A DNA stretch of 64,000 bases, taken from NCBI RefSeq assembly GCF_002305875.1, contig NZ_CP022098.1, positions 62,001 through 126,000 on the forward strand. The letters run 5' to 3'. The notes under the pieces are model-generated. The model ran no database searches. It was not told the DNA's origin and was given only the letters and a program-made list of their open reading frames with translations. Position numbers and translations under genes: made by a program. The stretch comes from Cystobacter fuscus. GTDB taxonomy: Bacteria > Myxococcota > Myxococcia > Myxococcales > Myxococcaceae. This document shows positions 1-9,488 of this stretch, in pieces (positions within the stretch are counted from its first letter, which is position 1; every line of letters starts with the position of its first letter).

Positions 1-119
1 AACAGGGTGTGACGCGTGTCCGCCGGCAGCAGATCCATCTGCGCCTGCTGCGGGAACGGGACGTAGAGCGAGAAGGCTTGCGCCGGCTGCTCGGAGCTCA
101 CGGATTCAGTGAAAGCCAT
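1..119 (-). CDS. N-terminal fragment of an unidentified protein, cut by the window edge
   Basis: The first 119 bases read on the minus strand as an open frame beginning MAFTESVSSEQPAQAF and running off the left edge without a stop. Most third codon positions are G or C, as in the genes around it, and the overlapping plus-strand frame is Arg-rich and looks like a shadow. The 39 visible residues carry no recognisable domain, so no function is offered. An in-frame ATG eight codons upstream (base 143) is an alternative start, and a TAA at 174-176 closes the frame above it. The short stretch MLLAFQGC before the chosen ATG ends in Cys but is too short and lacks the basic residues of a lipoprotein signal. 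Confidence 0.42.
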   Translation of the reverse strand, partial: MAFTESVSSEQPAQAFSLYVPFPQQAQMDLLPADTRHTL

Positions 120-576
120 GCAGCCCTGGAATGCCAGAAGCATACCGGGAACGAGCCGTGTGATTCCGAGAGGTTACGGGGTTTCCCGAGGAGGAAGGCC
201 GTAGAAATGACAGGAATTTCAGGATTGGAGGAGTCCACCGGCGGACGGAGGGAGCCCCTTTCCCCCGGGTCGGGCAGTTTCCGAGCGGCCAGGGGTCCAC
301 ACTCCCTCCTGGAAGAATGAGGGGTCCTCCAAGGAGTGCGTGCACCCGGGGGCGGGCTGGGGTAATGCCGACCCTCGTGACGCGAACCCGGGAGATGGAT
401 GGACGGCTGTCGGCCCGGGTGGACGATCCGGTGGCGGCAGAAACCGGGAGTCACGCGAAGGAGCTCCCTTGGAGTTGAGTCCCCCCCGTGGCCCCCAGCC
501 CTACCGCGAAGCCCCTCTTAGTACGCATCAGGTCTCCGAGACCAGGGACAACCCGAGAGATTCCCTCGCGTCGACC
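120..576. other. Intergenic region without a convincing gene
   Basis: About 450 bases separate the partial minus-strand gene from the squalene/phytoene synthase. Several frames are open, including an 79-codon upstream extension of the synthase frame, but their composition (Gly, Arg and Pro runs) is what high-GC noncoding DNA gives. The region must contain the promoters of the two divergent genes; no clear promoter hexamers were found. Confidence 0.5.
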
Positions 577-1617
577 ATGCCGATGTTGAACGATTCTTCC
601 GCGCTCGCCTTCTGCCGCGAGGTGCTGCCGGCGGTGTCTCGCACCTTCGCGCTCAACATCCCCGTGCTGCCCGCGCCGCTGGATACGGCGGTGCTGGTGG
701 CCTACCTGCTGTGCCGGATCGCCGACACGCTGGAGGACGAGGTGCGGGGGCCGGCCAGCGCGGTGCTGCTCGCGGAGCTGGCGCGCCTGAGCACGCTGCC
801 CGAGGGGTGGCGGGAGGACGCCCGGCGCTTCACCGGGGAGGCGGCGCGGGAGCTGCGCGCCCAGGCGCCCGAGGCCGAGGTGCGGCTGGTGGAGGGCACG
901 GGTTTCGTGTTGGAGGCGCTCGGGGAGCACGCGGCGCCGGTGCGCGAGCACGTGGCCACGTGTCTGCGGCTGATGACCGAGGGCATGGGGCGCATGGGCA
1001 ACAAGGGCCGCGCCTCGGGTGGGGGCCTGGGCCTCGACTCGCTCGAGGAGACCCTGGAGTACTGCTACTACGTGGCGGGCACGGTGGGGGAGATGCTCAC
1101 CCGGCTCTTCGAGTGGTACTCGCCGGCCATCGCCGGACGCGCGCGCACGCTCGAGCCGCGCTCGGTGGCGTTCGGCAACGCGCTACAGCTCACCAACATC
1201 CTCAAGGACGTGCGCGAGGACCTGGAGCGGGGCTTCTGCTGGCTGCCCCGGCCGCTGCTGGCCGAGCACGGCCTGACGCCCGAGGTCCTGCTGGAGCCGG
1301 GCAACCGTGGCGCGGCGCTCGAGGCCCATGGCCGGCTGGTGGCGGTGGCGCACCGGGAGCTGCGCCAGGCGTTCGAGTACGTGCTGGGCCTGCCCCGCGA
1401 GGAGCACGGCATCCGCCTCTTCTGCCTGTGGCCGCTGTTCCTCGCGGTGATGACGCTGCGCAAGCTGTACGGCAATGGCCGGGTGCTCGAGCCCGGACCG
1501 GTGAAGGTGTCGCGGCGCACGGTGAAGTGGGTGGTGGCCGCGACGAAGCTGCTGGTGGCCCGGGATGGGGCGCTCAAGCTCATGTTCGCCGCGCTCACCG
1601 CCCCGCTGCCCGCGTGA
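577..1617 (+). CDS. Squalene/phytoene synthase family protein
   Basis: This is a 346-residue head-to-head prenyl synthase that would condense two C15 or C20 prenyl diphosphates. Both Asp-rich Mg-diphosphate motifs are visible: CRIADTLEDE (about residues 46-55) and LTNILKDVREDLERG (about 205-219). The segment EYCYYVAGTVGEMLTRLF and the late LFCLWPLFLAVMTLRKLY resemble squalene synthases more than carotenoid phytoene synthases, so a role in squalene (sterol or hopanoid) supply is likely but inferred. The start is the ATG at 577 because the protein family begins there; 583 is equally possible, and the frame upstream looks noncoding. It converges with the methyltransferase, with three bases between the stop codons. 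Confidence 0.85.
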   Translation: MPMLNDSSALAFCREVLPAVSRTFALNIPVLPAPLDTAVLVAYLLCRIADTLEDEVRGPASAVLLAELARLSTLPEGWREDARRFTGEAARELRAQAPEAEVRLVEGTGFVLEALGEHAAPVREHVATCLRLMTEGMGRMGNKGRASGGGLGLDSLEETLEYCYYVAGTVGEMLTRLFEWYSPAIAGRARTLEPRSVAFGNALQLTNILKDVREDLERGFCWLPRPLLAEHGLTPEVLLEPGNRGAALEAHGRLVAVAHRELRQAFEYVLGLPREEHGIRLFCLWPLFLAVMTLRKLYGNGRVLEPGPVKVSRRTVKWVVAATKLLVARDGALKLMFAALTAPLPA

Positions 1618-1620
1618 GCC

Positions 1621-2220
1621 TCACCCCGCCCGGGCGCGGAACACCACGGTGAGGTTGTTGCTGGGCATCTCGATGACGCGCTCGCGCTCGAGGCCGTGCC
1701 GCCGCGCCTCGGCGGTGACGGCGCCCAGCTCGCGCACGCCCCAGGAGGGGTTGCGCTCGCGCAGCGAGGCGTCGAAGGCGAGGTTGCTCGGCGCCGGGGT
1801 TTGTCCCTCGATGAACCAGGCGCCGTAGAGCACGAGCGGCGCGCCCGGAGCGAGCACCCGCCCCGCGCCCCGGAGCAGCCCCTGGCAGGCCTCCCAGGGG
1901 GAGATGTGCACCAGGTTGATGGCCACGAGCGCGTCCGCGCGTTCCACGGGCCAGGGCTCGGCCAGCACGTCCAGCGCGAGCGGGGCACGCAGGTTGGGCG
2001 GGCCCTCCTCCTGGCGCCAGGCCTCGATGCTCGCGAGCGCGGTGGGATCCACGTCGGTGGGCTGCCAGGTGAGCCCGGGAAGGGCGCGCGCGAAGAAGAC
2101 GGCGTGCTGGCCGGTGCCGCTCGCCAGCTCCAGCACGGTGCCCTGGGCGGGCAGCACCTCGCGCAGCACGGGCAGCAGGGGGTCCCGGTTGCGCTCGGCG
2201 GAAGGGGCGTGGCGCTTCAT
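1621..2220 (-). CDS. DUF938 family SAM-dependent methyltransferase
   Basis: This 199-residue protein starts MKRHAPSAERNRDPLLPVL, the usual N-terminal signature of DUF938 proteins. It has a Rossmann-type SAM-binding motif I (VLELASGTGQHAVFFA, about residues 29-44) and an acidic residue at the end of beta-2 (PTDVDP). Substrates of the family are unknown. The length matches the family. The start ATG overlaps the stop codon of the upstream kinase gene as ATGA (2217-2220), so the two are translationally coupled and share an operon. A much longer frame reaches to 2391, but it runs inside the kinase gene and its composition is that of a shadow. Confidence 0.85.
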   Translation of the reverse strand: MKRHAPSAERNRDPLLPVLREVLPAQGTVLELASGTGQHAVFFARALPGLTWQPTDVDPTALASIEAWRQEEGPPNLRAPLALDVLAEPWPVERADALVAINLVHISPWEACQGLLRGAGRVLAPGAPLVLYGAWFIEGQTPAPSNLAFDASLRERNPSWGVRELGAVTAEARRHGLERERVIEMPSNNLTVVFRARAG

Positions 2221-4163
2221 GGAGCCTTGGAGCCCTCGGGGCCCGGCGAGGCGGCGGGCGGGGCCGCCTGGGCGGCCGGGGAAGGCAGCAGCCACGAGGA
2301 CACCAGACCTCCGTCCCAGCGCAGGGCGATGAACATCGCCGCGAGCCCCAGCAGCCCCAGCAGCACCAGCAGGGCCACCCGGAGCCCCCACCCGGAGCGC
2401 GAGGCCGCGATGGAGTGGGTGCCCGAGGACAGCAGGAGCTCCTCCTCGGTCCTCGGCGCGCGGGCGCGCGGGGGGAGGGAGGGAAGGGTCTGGTAGGGGA
2501 GGGTGGGGTATTCCGACGAGTCCTCGCTCGTGTCGTCGGGCAGGAGGGGCAGGGCGGGACGGCGGTGGGGCCGGGTGGTCTCCTCGTCCGGTTCCACGTC
2601 GGAGGGTGGCGCGGCGGTGGATGCGCGGGGGGACGCGTCCGGAGTGGGGATGCGCATGGCGCGCGTGGGCAGGGCGCGGGAGGAGGGAGCCTCGGGGGAG
2701 GCGGGGCGGCTCTCGGCGGGGGAGCGGGAAGCGGGGGCCTCGGGGGAGGCGGGGCGGCTCTCGGCGGCAGAGGAGGCGCGGTGCTCGGAAGTCATGGAGC
2801 GCCGGGATCGGACGAGGGCCGTCTTCTCCGGCTCCCGCGCCTCCTCGGGGGCGGGAGGGGGGTCCACGCGGCCCGGCGGGCGTGGCCGGGTGGGTGGAGG
2901 CAGCACGGGCCGTGAGCGCTCCATGGAGGCACGCGCGGGTGCGCGGGGCGCGGGAGAGGCGGCGCGGGGCTCACCCGCGGCGACGGGAGCCGCCGGAGGA
3001 GGCACCAGGGGCGAGTAGGGGACGATGTCCGTGTTGGACGACGAGGGCCCGCGCGAGGCCTGCGGAGGAGCGGGGGAGACGGTGGGCAGGCGGGGCGCCG
3101 GAGCGGGAGGGGCCGGGGTGGCGCCTTCGCGGGAATCGGCCGGGGCGGCGGACAGCTTCACCTCGCCCGTGGACGTCCGGGCGCCCGCGAGCACCTGCCG
3201 CGTCTGCTCGCGCCGCTCGGCGAAGAGGCGCCGCAGGAGCGCCCCGCTCTGCTCGGGCAGCCAGATGAGGCCGCTCACGGCGCGCTCCAGCTCGCGCGCG
3301 AACTCCAGCGTCGTCGCGTACCGGTCCTCGCGCTGGCGCGCCAGGGCCTTGAGCACGATGGCGTCCAGCTCGGGGGGCACGGCCTTGTTGGCGCGCGAGG
3401 GCTCGGGGATGGGGCCGCGCAGCACCGCGTTCATCACCGCCGCGGGCGCCTTGCCCGGAAACAGCCGCGCCCCCGTGAGACACTCGTGCAGCACCACCCC
3501 CAGGCTGAACAGATCGCTGCGCGCGTCCAGCGGCTGGCCGAGGATCTGCTCCGGCGACATGTAGCCGCTCGTGCCCTTCACCATGCCCACCTGGGTGCGG
3601 CTCACCTCCATCACGCTCTTGGCGATGCCGAAGTCCAGCAGCTTGGTGACGCCCTCGTACGTCACCATGATGTTCTTCTCGGCCACGTCCCGGTGGATGA
3701 CGGGCGAGGGCTCGCCCAGCGCGTCCGTGAAGGTGTGCGCGTAGTGCAGCGCCAGCGCCGTGTCGCGCACCGCCGCGAGCCCCAGCCCCATGGGCATGGG
3801 CTCCTTGGCCGCCAGGCACGCGCGCGCCACTTCCAGGAGCGTCGCGCCCGGCACGAACTCCATGGCCAGGAACAGCTCGTCCCCGGCCACGTCCAGATCG
3901 AATACCTGCGCGATGTTCGGGTGGTTGAAGGCCGCGGTGACGCGCGCCTCGTCCAGGAACATCTGGACGAACTCCTCCTGGCCCTGGATGTCCGGGAGGA
4001 TCTTCTTGAGCACCACCGGCTTGTGGAACCCCGCCAGGCCACGCCTGGAGGCGAGGAAGATTTCCGCCATGCCTCCCGTGGACAGGCGGCAGAGCACCTC
4101 GTAGTTGCCCATCTGCCGGCCGCGCACATCGTCCTGCGCGGAGGGAAGCATCGAACCAGCCAT
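2217..4163 (-). CDS. Membrane-anchored Ser/Thr protein kinase
   Basis: A 648-residue Hanks-type kinase. The catalytic domain covers about residues 20-290: a glycine loop around LSTGGMAEIF, the VLKK lysine (53/54), a catalytic loop with HRD at 157-159 and Asn164, DFG at 177-179, and SPEQ in the P+1 region. The loop reads HRDVAEKN rather than HRDLKPEN; the catalytic Asp and Asn are kept. A Pro/Ala/Ser/Arg-rich linker of about 300 residues follows. One membrane helix (WGLRVALLVLLGLLGLAAMF, about 590-612) leaves a short C-terminal tail outside. The kinase is therefore cytoplasmic and tethered. No Shine-Dalgarno precedes the ATG, but a TAGGCT hexamer lies 12 bases upstream. The DUF938 gene overlaps its stop codon. 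Confidence 0.93.
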   Translation of the reverse strand: MAGSMLPSAQDDVRGRQMGNYEVLCRLSTGGMAEIFLASRRGLAGFHKPVVLKKILPDIQGQEEFVQMFLDEARVTAAFNHPNIAQVFDLDVAGDELFLAMEFVPGATLLEVARACLAAKEPMPMGLGLAAVRDTALALHYAHTFTDALGEPSPVIHRDVAEKNIMVTYEGVTKLLDFGIAKSVMEVSRTQVGMVKGTSGYMSPEQILGQPLDARSDLFSLGVVLHECLTGARLFPGKAPAAVMNAVLRGPIPEPSRANKAVPPELDAIVLKALARQREDRYATTLEFARELERAVSGLIWLPEQSGALLRRLFAERREQTRQVLAGARTSTGEVKLSAAPADSREGATPAPPAPAPRLPTVSPAPPQASRGPSSSNTDIVPYSPLVPPPAAPVAAGEPRAASPAPRAPARASMERSRPVLPPPTRPRPPGRVDPPPAPEEAREPEKTALVRSRRSMTSEHRASSAAESRPASPEAPASRSPAESRPASPEAPSSRALPTRAMRIPTPDASPRASTAAPPSDVEPDEETTRPHRRPALPLLPDDTSEDSSEYPTLPYQTLPSLPPRARAPRTEEELLLSSGTHSIAASRSGWGLRVALLVLLGLLGLAAMFIALRWDGGLVSSWLLPSPAAQAAPPAASPGPEGSKAP

Positions 4164-4552
4164 TCGAGAAATCCAAGCCTATAGGACCCGCCGCCCCAGG
4201 CGGAAGCCATCCCCATGTTTTTCGCGTGAGAGCGTAACCGGAGTGCATTCCAGTGAAACCTTGAACGCGGGTTTTCCTGCTTTGAACGGATCAGGAACAC
4301 GAGTTTTTCTTGGTTTTTGAGACACCCGGGGATGGCGGGAAAGAGTTGGCGAGGTGTCAGAAGGCGTCCGCCCTGCGCACGAGGGGGCGAAGGAGCAAGC
4401 CCCTCCCGAAGGACAGGGAAGATGTCGTCGGGTGAGCACCTGCGGGGGGGCCGATGGGTGCTCGACGATTGGAGGGCCCGGCGACATCCGGTGAGGCTGC
4501 ACAAGCCGGGGAGTGTGTCCACATTGGCGGAATTCCGAAGGTGGAGTTCCCC
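4164..4552. other. Divergent promoter region between the kinase and PilZ genes
   Basis: These 389 bases separate the divergently transcribed kinase and PilZ genes. The part at 4200-4320 is clearly richer in A/T than the flanking genes, with T-runs near 4215, 4272 and 4304-4318, and TTGAACG occurs twice (4262 and 4281). No gene is visible. Both promoters are expected here. Confidence 0.55.
4176..4181 (-). promoter_or_regulatory. Candidate -10 hexamer (TAGGCT) for the kinase gene
   Basis: On the minus strand TAGGCT ends 12 bases before the kinase ATG, which has no Shine-Dalgarno. The same hexamer type precedes several other genes in the window at a similar distance. Transcription would start close to the ATG. 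No -35 element is obvious, so this is only a candidate. Confidence 0.35.
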
Positions 4553-6619
4553 ATGGCGACGAAAAAGGTGGCGGAGCGCATGCGTGCCCGAGACAGCGTC
4601 CTGGGCTATCGCATGGGTCCGGGGTTGGCGGCGGTGGCGTCCGTGGAAGGTGAACGTTCTCCGGAGGGACGGTTGGTTCAACTGTCGCCGGAGCATTTGA
4701 CGGTGTGCCTGCAGAGGACTCCGGCACTCAAGCCGGGGCAGCGGGCCAACGTGGTGTTGGGGGTGGGAGGGGAGGCAACGGCCCTGAGGGCCGAGGTGAT
4801 GAAGATCCATCGGCCGGCGCCCGAGGCGCTGCCGGAGCTGAGTCTGCGCTTCGTGGCGCCGCCGCTCGCACAGGGTCGCCACATCGTCTCCATGCTGGAG
4901 GGCTGGCGAGACGAGGGCCACCTGGAGCTGCCGCACGCCAGCCCCATCTGGAAGGAGCGGATCGTGCGCGCGGATCGCATCGGCCGCATCTTCGAGGCGC
5001 TCGTGGCGCGGCGCTGCCGGGGCAGGGCGCGCTCGGAGCATGGGGACGTGGAGCTGTCCGCGGCGCTCTTCGACAAGTACGACGCCCGGGTGGCCTGGGA
5101 GGTGCGTGGGGGCGTGCTGCCGCCCGGCCCCTTCCTGCTGGAGGTGTATGGCTTCAGCTCCGTGCTGCGCTTCCAGGTGGACGAGGCGCAGCACGAGGAC
5201 GGGCTGTGGAGCGTGAAGCTGCCCTCCGAGCTGGTGCGCTACCGCCACCGTCGGCTGCGCCGCGCCCCGGCGTGGGGCGGCTGCGTGGCGCGCTTCGCCC
5301 ATCCGCTCTGGCCCCAGGTTCGCGTGCAGCGCGAGCTGATGGACATCAGCTACGAGGGCCTGTCCTTCGCCACCGAGCCGGGGGAGGACCTGCTCTACCC
5401 GGGGCTCGTGCTGAGCGAGATGGAGGTGGAGCTGCCGGGCCGCGCCCCGGTGTACGTCAAGGCGGAGGTGCGCAACATCAGCGGCACCAGCGCCGGCCGC
5501 CGCTGCGGCATGAAGGTGGAGCCGATCGGCGACGGGGCGGCCTGGCGCATGCTCGTGGAGGAGCTGAGCCACCCGAACACCCGCGTGTCCGGACAGTGGG
5601 ATCAGGGCACGTGGGATCTCTACGAGCGCTCGGGCTACTTCCGGCTGTCGGGCAAGACGCCCGCGGACTTCGAGCGCATGAAGGCCGAGTACCGCGAGGC
5701 ACACGAGCGCCTGGAGCGGGCGCCCCGGCTGGGCTACCGCGTGGTGCGGCCCGTGCCCCAGAGCGACACGGTGGAGGCGAGCCTGTCCTGGCTCAAGCCG
5801 TACTCGGGCAGTTGGATGGCACACCACCTGGCGCGGCACCTGCCCGCGGGCGAGCGCTGCCGCGGCACGGCGCGCGAGGCCCTGCGCGACATCTACCTGC
5901 GCGGCTTCGAGCCGGCGCAGACGGATCCGGACATCAAGTGGTTCCTCGCGTACTGCGAGGCGAACGTGCGCTGGGTGCGCTTCACGGCGCTCGACTTCGC
6001 CGAGTGGTACCAGCACACGGGCCAGGCATGCGTGCTCAACTTCCACCTGATGGAGGCGGACGCGCGCCGGGAGTGGGTGATGCCCGAGGGCTTCAGTCTG
6101 GGCGAGCCCACGGACGAGGAGAAGCAGGCGCTGTTCGCGCGGCTCGAGCGCACACGCCCGGTGGCCTACCGCGAGGCGTTGGACCTGGTGCCCGAGCGCT
6201 TCGACTTGTCGGGGCTCAAGCAGCAGTGGAGCGGGGCCCGGCTGGGCCGCGAGCGCCACGTGCTGGTGGCGCGCAAGGACGGCCGCGCGGTGGCGGTGGG
6301 CATCATGGAGGCGGCGCACGCGGGGCTCAACCTGTTCCACGTGCTCAACGGGCTGCGCATCATCCCCCTGGTGGACGCGTCGCTGCCCGAGGCTCAGCAG
6401 GCGATGCTGGCGCTGCTGGCTGGCGCCGCGGAGTGGTACCGGGCGCGCGGCCTGGACGTGTTCATCCACTACGTGGAGGAGGAGCACCGGGACTACCTGG
6501 GCGAGGCCCGGCTCACGGACCTGGGCGAGGGACGCATCTGGATCCTCTCCGCCCAGCTGCTGCCGGACTTCATCGAGCACCTGTGCGAGGCGACGACGCC
6601 CCGGGGAGGCGATGCATGA
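4553..6619 (+). CDS. PilZ domain protein with a GNAT-like C-terminal half
   Basis: This 688-residue cytoplasmic protein has a PilZ-type segment at about 225-330, containing the basic RYRHRRLRR stretch and the D-x-S-x-x-G motif in MDISYEGLSF. An earlier weaker PilZ-like segment lies at about 30-90. PilZ domains usually bind cyclic di-GMP through RxxxR and DxSxxG, and both are present here. The C-terminal 320 residues (from about YRVVRPVP, then SWMAHHLAR, VLNFHLMEAD and HVLNGLRIIP) look like an acetyltransferase-fold domain seen in myxobacterial PilZ proteins; catalysis is not shown. The start is the ATG at 4553, with GGAG ten bases upstream; a frame open from 4454 has no supporting signal. A strong hairpin follows the stop. 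Confidence 0.8.
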   Translation: MATKKVAERMRARDSVLGYRMGPGLAAVASVEGERSPEGRLVQLSPEHLTVCLQRTPALKPGQRANVVLGVGGEATALRAEVMKIHRPAPEALPELSLRFVAPPLAQGRHIVSMLEGWRDEGHLELPHASPIWKERIVRADRIGRIFEALVARRCRGRARSEHGDVELSAALFDKYDARVAWEVRGGVLPPGPFLLEVYGFSSVLRFQVDEAQHEDGLWSVKLPSELVRYRHRRLRRAPAWGGCVARFAHPLWPQVRVQRELMDISYEGLSFATEPGEDLLYPGLVLSEMEVELPGRAPVYVKAEVRNISGTSAGRRCGMKVEPIGDGAAWRMLVEELSHPNTRVSGQWDQGTWDLYERSGYFRLSGKTPADFERMKAEYREAHERLERAPRLGYRVVRPVPQSDTVEASLSWLKPYSGSWMAHHLARHLPAGERCRGTAREALRDIYLRGFEPAQTDPDIKWFLAYCEANVRWVRFTALDFAEWYQHTGQACVLNFHLMEADARREWVMPEGFSLGEPTDEEKQALFARLERTRPVAYREALDLVPERFDLSGLKQQWSGARLGRERHVLVARKDGRAVAVGIMEAAHAGLNLFHVLNGLRIIPLVDASLPEAQQAMLALLAGAAEWYRARGLDVFIHYVEEEHRDYLGEARLTDLGEGRIWILSAQLLPDFIEHLCEATTPRGGDA

Positions 6620-6620
6620 G

Positions 6621-6656
6621 GCACCGCCCCCCGGGGGCTTTCCGGGGGGCGGGTGC
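6621..6656. terminator. Bidirectional hairpin terminator between convergent genes
   Basis: GCACCGCCCCCCGG (6621-6634) pairs with CCGGGGGGCGGGTGC (6642-6656), with one bulged G and a 7-base loop GGGCTTT. It fills the 37-base gap between the stop of the PilZ gene and the stop of the convergent kelch lipoprotein gene. There is no long T tract, so efficient intrinsic termination is likely but inferred. Confidence 0.7.
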
Positions 6657-9488
6657 TCAGGGGGAGTAGGACTCGGTGGAGGCGGAGTCGTGGTTGCTCA
6701 CGCCTCCCACCGCGAGCACCGTGCCATCGCCCAGGAGCGTGGCGGTGTGGCCGTAGCGGTCCACGTTCATGGGGGCCGTGTCGCTCCAGGTGCCGCTGAC
6801 GGGGTCGAACCGCTCCGCGGTGGTGAGAATGCCCGTGGAGGGATGGTAGCCACCCGCCACGAGCACCTCGCCGCCGGGCAGCAGCGTGGCCGTGTGCGCG
6901 CGGCGGGGCGTGCGCACGGGGCCCGTGGTCGTCCAGGTGTCCGTGGTGGAGTCATACAGCTCGGCGCTCGCGGCGGACGGGACGCCAGGGGCCAGGCCGC
7001 CCACCACGAGCACCCGGCCATCGGCCAGCGCGGTGGCGGTATGCACGCCGTGGCCCACCCGGGTGGCGCTCACGGGCGAGAAGCTCCCCGTGGCGGGGTC
7101 GAACACCTCGGCCGAGGCCAGGGAGTTGCCCGAGCCATCCACGCCGCCCACGACGAGCACCCGGCCGTCGGGCAGGAGCGTGGCCGTGTGCCGCGAGCGA
7201 GCGGTGCCCAGTGTGCCCGTGAGCGACCAGGTGTCGTGGGCGGGGTCGTACAGCTCGCTGGAGCCCAGCATCCCGCCACCGTCCTCGGAGGTGGCGCCGC
7301 CCACGACGAGCACCCGGCCATCGGGCAGGAGCGTGGCCGTGGGGTGGTAGCGCAACTTGTGGAGAAGTCCCGCCGCCCTCCACTCGCCGAGCGCCGGGAC
7401 ATACAGCTCGGCGTTGGCGCGGGTGGAGCCGCCCACGAGCAGCACCCGGCCATCGGCGAGCCGGGTCATGGCGTGGCCGCGATGCGGGACGAGGGTGCTC
7501 GCGGTGGCCGACCAGGTCGCGCCGAGGGGATCGTACACCTCCGCCGTGCGGTTGAAGCCGCCAGCCACCAGCACCCGGCCATCCGCCAGGAGGGCCGCGG
7601 CGTGCATCAGCCGGGGCAGGAGCAGGTCGCCGCGGCGCACCCACGTCCTGCTCGGAGAAGGGGCGCACCGCGGGCCCGCGTCCAAGGAGGCGGCGTTGTT
7701 GCCCTCGTCGCACTCCAGCTCGCGGCCCGCCCCCGGAGTGCCGTCGTCATCGGCCACGGCCCAGAGCCGGGCGCTCGGATCCGGGGCGGTGGTGAGCTTC
7801 AACGTGGCGCTCGCCTCGCCCGCCGGGGGCAGGGCCTGGGGCAGCGAGGCGACTCCCAGCAACTGGCCGCCCGAGGCGGGAGCTCCCTGGTAGAAGGCCA
7901 CCTTCAACCCGGCCGAGGTCGCCGCGTCCCCCGTGTTGCGCACGCGGGCCTGGAGCGTCAGCGTCCAGGTCGTGGCGTCACACGTGGCGGTGAGGTCCGA
8001 AACCCTGACATCGGGCGCAGCGAAGGCGGACGTGCCGGGGCTGCCCTGGCTGTTGGAACGAAAGGAATTGAAGCCGCTCAACCAGGCGGTGGCGGGGTGG
8101 GTGGGGAGGGTGCCATCCTCGTTCACGTGGGTGATGGAGTAGGCGTGCTGGTTCCAGACGCGCCGGGTGTTCACCCACCCGTCCTTCCTGTCCCGGTACA
8201 GGCGCAGGCCCGCGAACGAGCCGAAGCCACAGGTGGTGTTCTGCGCCACGAGCAGCTCGGCGTTGTGGTCTCCATCCACGTCGGCGACGATGGGCTGCTC
8301 GTAGGCGGTGCAGGAGCTGTGGGGCACCTCGAAGCGCACCGCGCCGGTGGTGCCGTCGTAGATGCGCAGCCGCACCTCGTCCGCGTAGGCGATCTCCGAG
8401 CGCCCATCCCCCTCGAAGTCGAAGGTGGACGAGCCCGTGCGGTTGGAGCTGTGATCGCGCATGGTACTCGTCCACTTCACGCTGCCGTCCGCCTCGAAGA
8501 CGGTGTAGCGGTCCGTGCCCGCGACGCCGATCTCCGGCTGGCCGTCTCCGTCGAAGTCCGCGATGTTGGGGGTGCCACCCACGCCGCCACCCGGAATGGG
8601 CATGGTCCACAAGGACTGGCAGAGATCATCCATCAACGTCACATAGCCGCTCCACACCACCACCACCTCGCCCTGGGGATCGGCGTCGAAGTTGGCCACC
8701 GCCGCGAGCCCATGGCCGATGTCGGTGTTCACGCACCGCGGCTGCCCGTCGTATTGGTAGATGGCCCGGCCGTTGATCACCTCGAGCTTGCCATCCTGAT
8801 CGATGTCCACCGCGAAGGAGATCGGGCCGTTGGTGGTGCCTCCCGGGCCGTCGCTGCCCAACCACTTGAGCGCTCCCGTGTGGTCGAAGACGGCATGGCC
8901 GTTGATGATCTCCACCTGCCCGTCTCCCTCGAGGTCCGCCAGCGACGGGCCCCCCCAGTTGTTGCCCGGCCCCACGGTGCGGAACTTGAAGGTGCCGTCG
9001 TGCTCGAAGCACAAGAGGCCCCGGCTGTCCTGGGCCACGGTGCAGATCTCCACCCGCCCGTCCCCGTCGAGGTCACCCGCCGCGATGCTCGACGCGCCGC
9101 GCACCCGGTGCTCCTGCTTCGTCACCGCCCACAGCTCCACGCCCGTGGCGCCATCCACCGCGCGCAGGATGCCATCGCTGATGTAGTTCTCTCCCGCGTA
9201 GGAGTTGAAGACGACGTCCGGAACGCCATCCCCGTTGGTGTCCACCACCACGGGCGCCATCATCACGTTGGTGTGCGAGGGCATGACATCGCTGCCCGTC
9301 CAGGCCCACTCCAGCTCGGGCTCGAAGACAGGGGGCACGGGAGGCCTCACCTCACAGCTTCCCGTGAGGAGTCCGCTCCGGGCACCGGGTGCTTCCCCGC
9401 CACTCGAGGCCTTCTGCCCGCAGCCGGCCAACGCCAACACCATCAGGCTTCCGCGGATACACCCGCGGACGATCCTCTTCTTGTCCAT
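6657..9488 (-). CDS. Large surface lipoprotein: FG-GAP/VCBS repeats, CARDB domain, kelch repeats
   Basis: The 943-residue product has a lipoprotein signal (MDKKRIVRGCIRGSLMVLAL then AGC) and should sit in the outer membrane or outside. Residues about 60-430 carry FG-GAP/VCBS-type beta-propeller repeats with Ca-loop motifs such as DTNGDGVPDVVF, DLDGDGRVEI and DFDGDGQPEIG. A CARDB-like Ig domain lies at about 490-600, and residues 620-943 hold about six kelch-type repeats of the form TATLLPDGRVLVVGG. The architecture suggests a binding or adhesion role; no enzyme site is seen. The start ATG at 9488 is preceded by GGGGAGAG; longer upstream readings lack a signal peptide. Adjacent repeat units are similar in DNA, so copy number may vary. 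Confidence 0.88.
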   Translation of the reverse strand: MDKKRIVRGCIRGSLMVLALAGCGQKASSGGEAPGARSGLLTGSCEVRPPVPPVFEPELEWAWTGSDVMPSHTNVMMAPVVVDTNGDGVPDVVFNSYAGENYISDGILRAVDGATGVELWAVTKQEHRVRGASSIAAGDLDGDGRVEICTVAQDSRGLLCFEHDGTFKFRTVGPGNNWGGPSLADLEGDGQVEIINGHAVFDHTGALKWLGSDGPGGTTNGPISFAVDIDQDGKLEVINGRAIYQYDGQPRCVNTDIGHGLAAVANFDADPQGEVVVVWSGYVTLMDDLCQSLWTMPIPGGGVGGTPNIADFDGDGQPEIGVAGTDRYTVFEADGSVKWTSTMRDHSSNRTGSSTFDFEGDGRSEIAYADEVRLRIYDGTTGAVRFEVPHSSCTAYEQPIVADVDGDHNAELLVAQNTTCGFGSFAGLRLYRDRKDGWVNTRRVWNQHAYSITHVNEDGTLPTHPATAWLSGFNSFRSNSQGSPGTSAFAAPDVRVSDLTATCDATTWTLTLQARVRNTGDAATSAGLKVAFYQGAPASGGQLLGVASLPQALPPAGEASATLKLTTAPDPSARLWAVADDDGTPGAGRELECDEGNNAASLDAGPRCAPSPSRTWVRRGDLLLPRLMHAAALLADGRVLVAGGFNRTAEVYDPLGATWSATASTLVPHRGHAMTRLADGRVLLVGGSTRANAELYVPALGEWRAAGLLHKLRYHPTATLLPDGRVLVVGGATSEDGGGMLGSSELYDPAHDTWSLTGTLGTARSRHTATLLPDGRVLVVGGVDGSGNSLASAEVFDPATGSFSPVSATRVGHGVHTATALADGRVLVVGGLAPGVPSAASAELYDSTTDTWTTTGPVRTPRRAHTATLLPGGEVLVAGGYHPSTGILTTAERFDPVSGTWSDTAPMNVDRYGHTATLLGDGTVLAVGGVSNHDSASTESYSP

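Noticed and set aside
340-576. N-terminal extension of the squalene/phytoene synthase
   Set aside because: The extra 79 residues are Gly/Arg/Pro-rich with no ribosome site, and the family starts near 577.
3662-6580. 972-residue minus-strand frame across the PilZ gene
   Set aside because: It lies opposite the PilZ gene and kinase start, and is rich in His, Gln, Leu and Arg as expected for an antisense shadow of high-GC codons.
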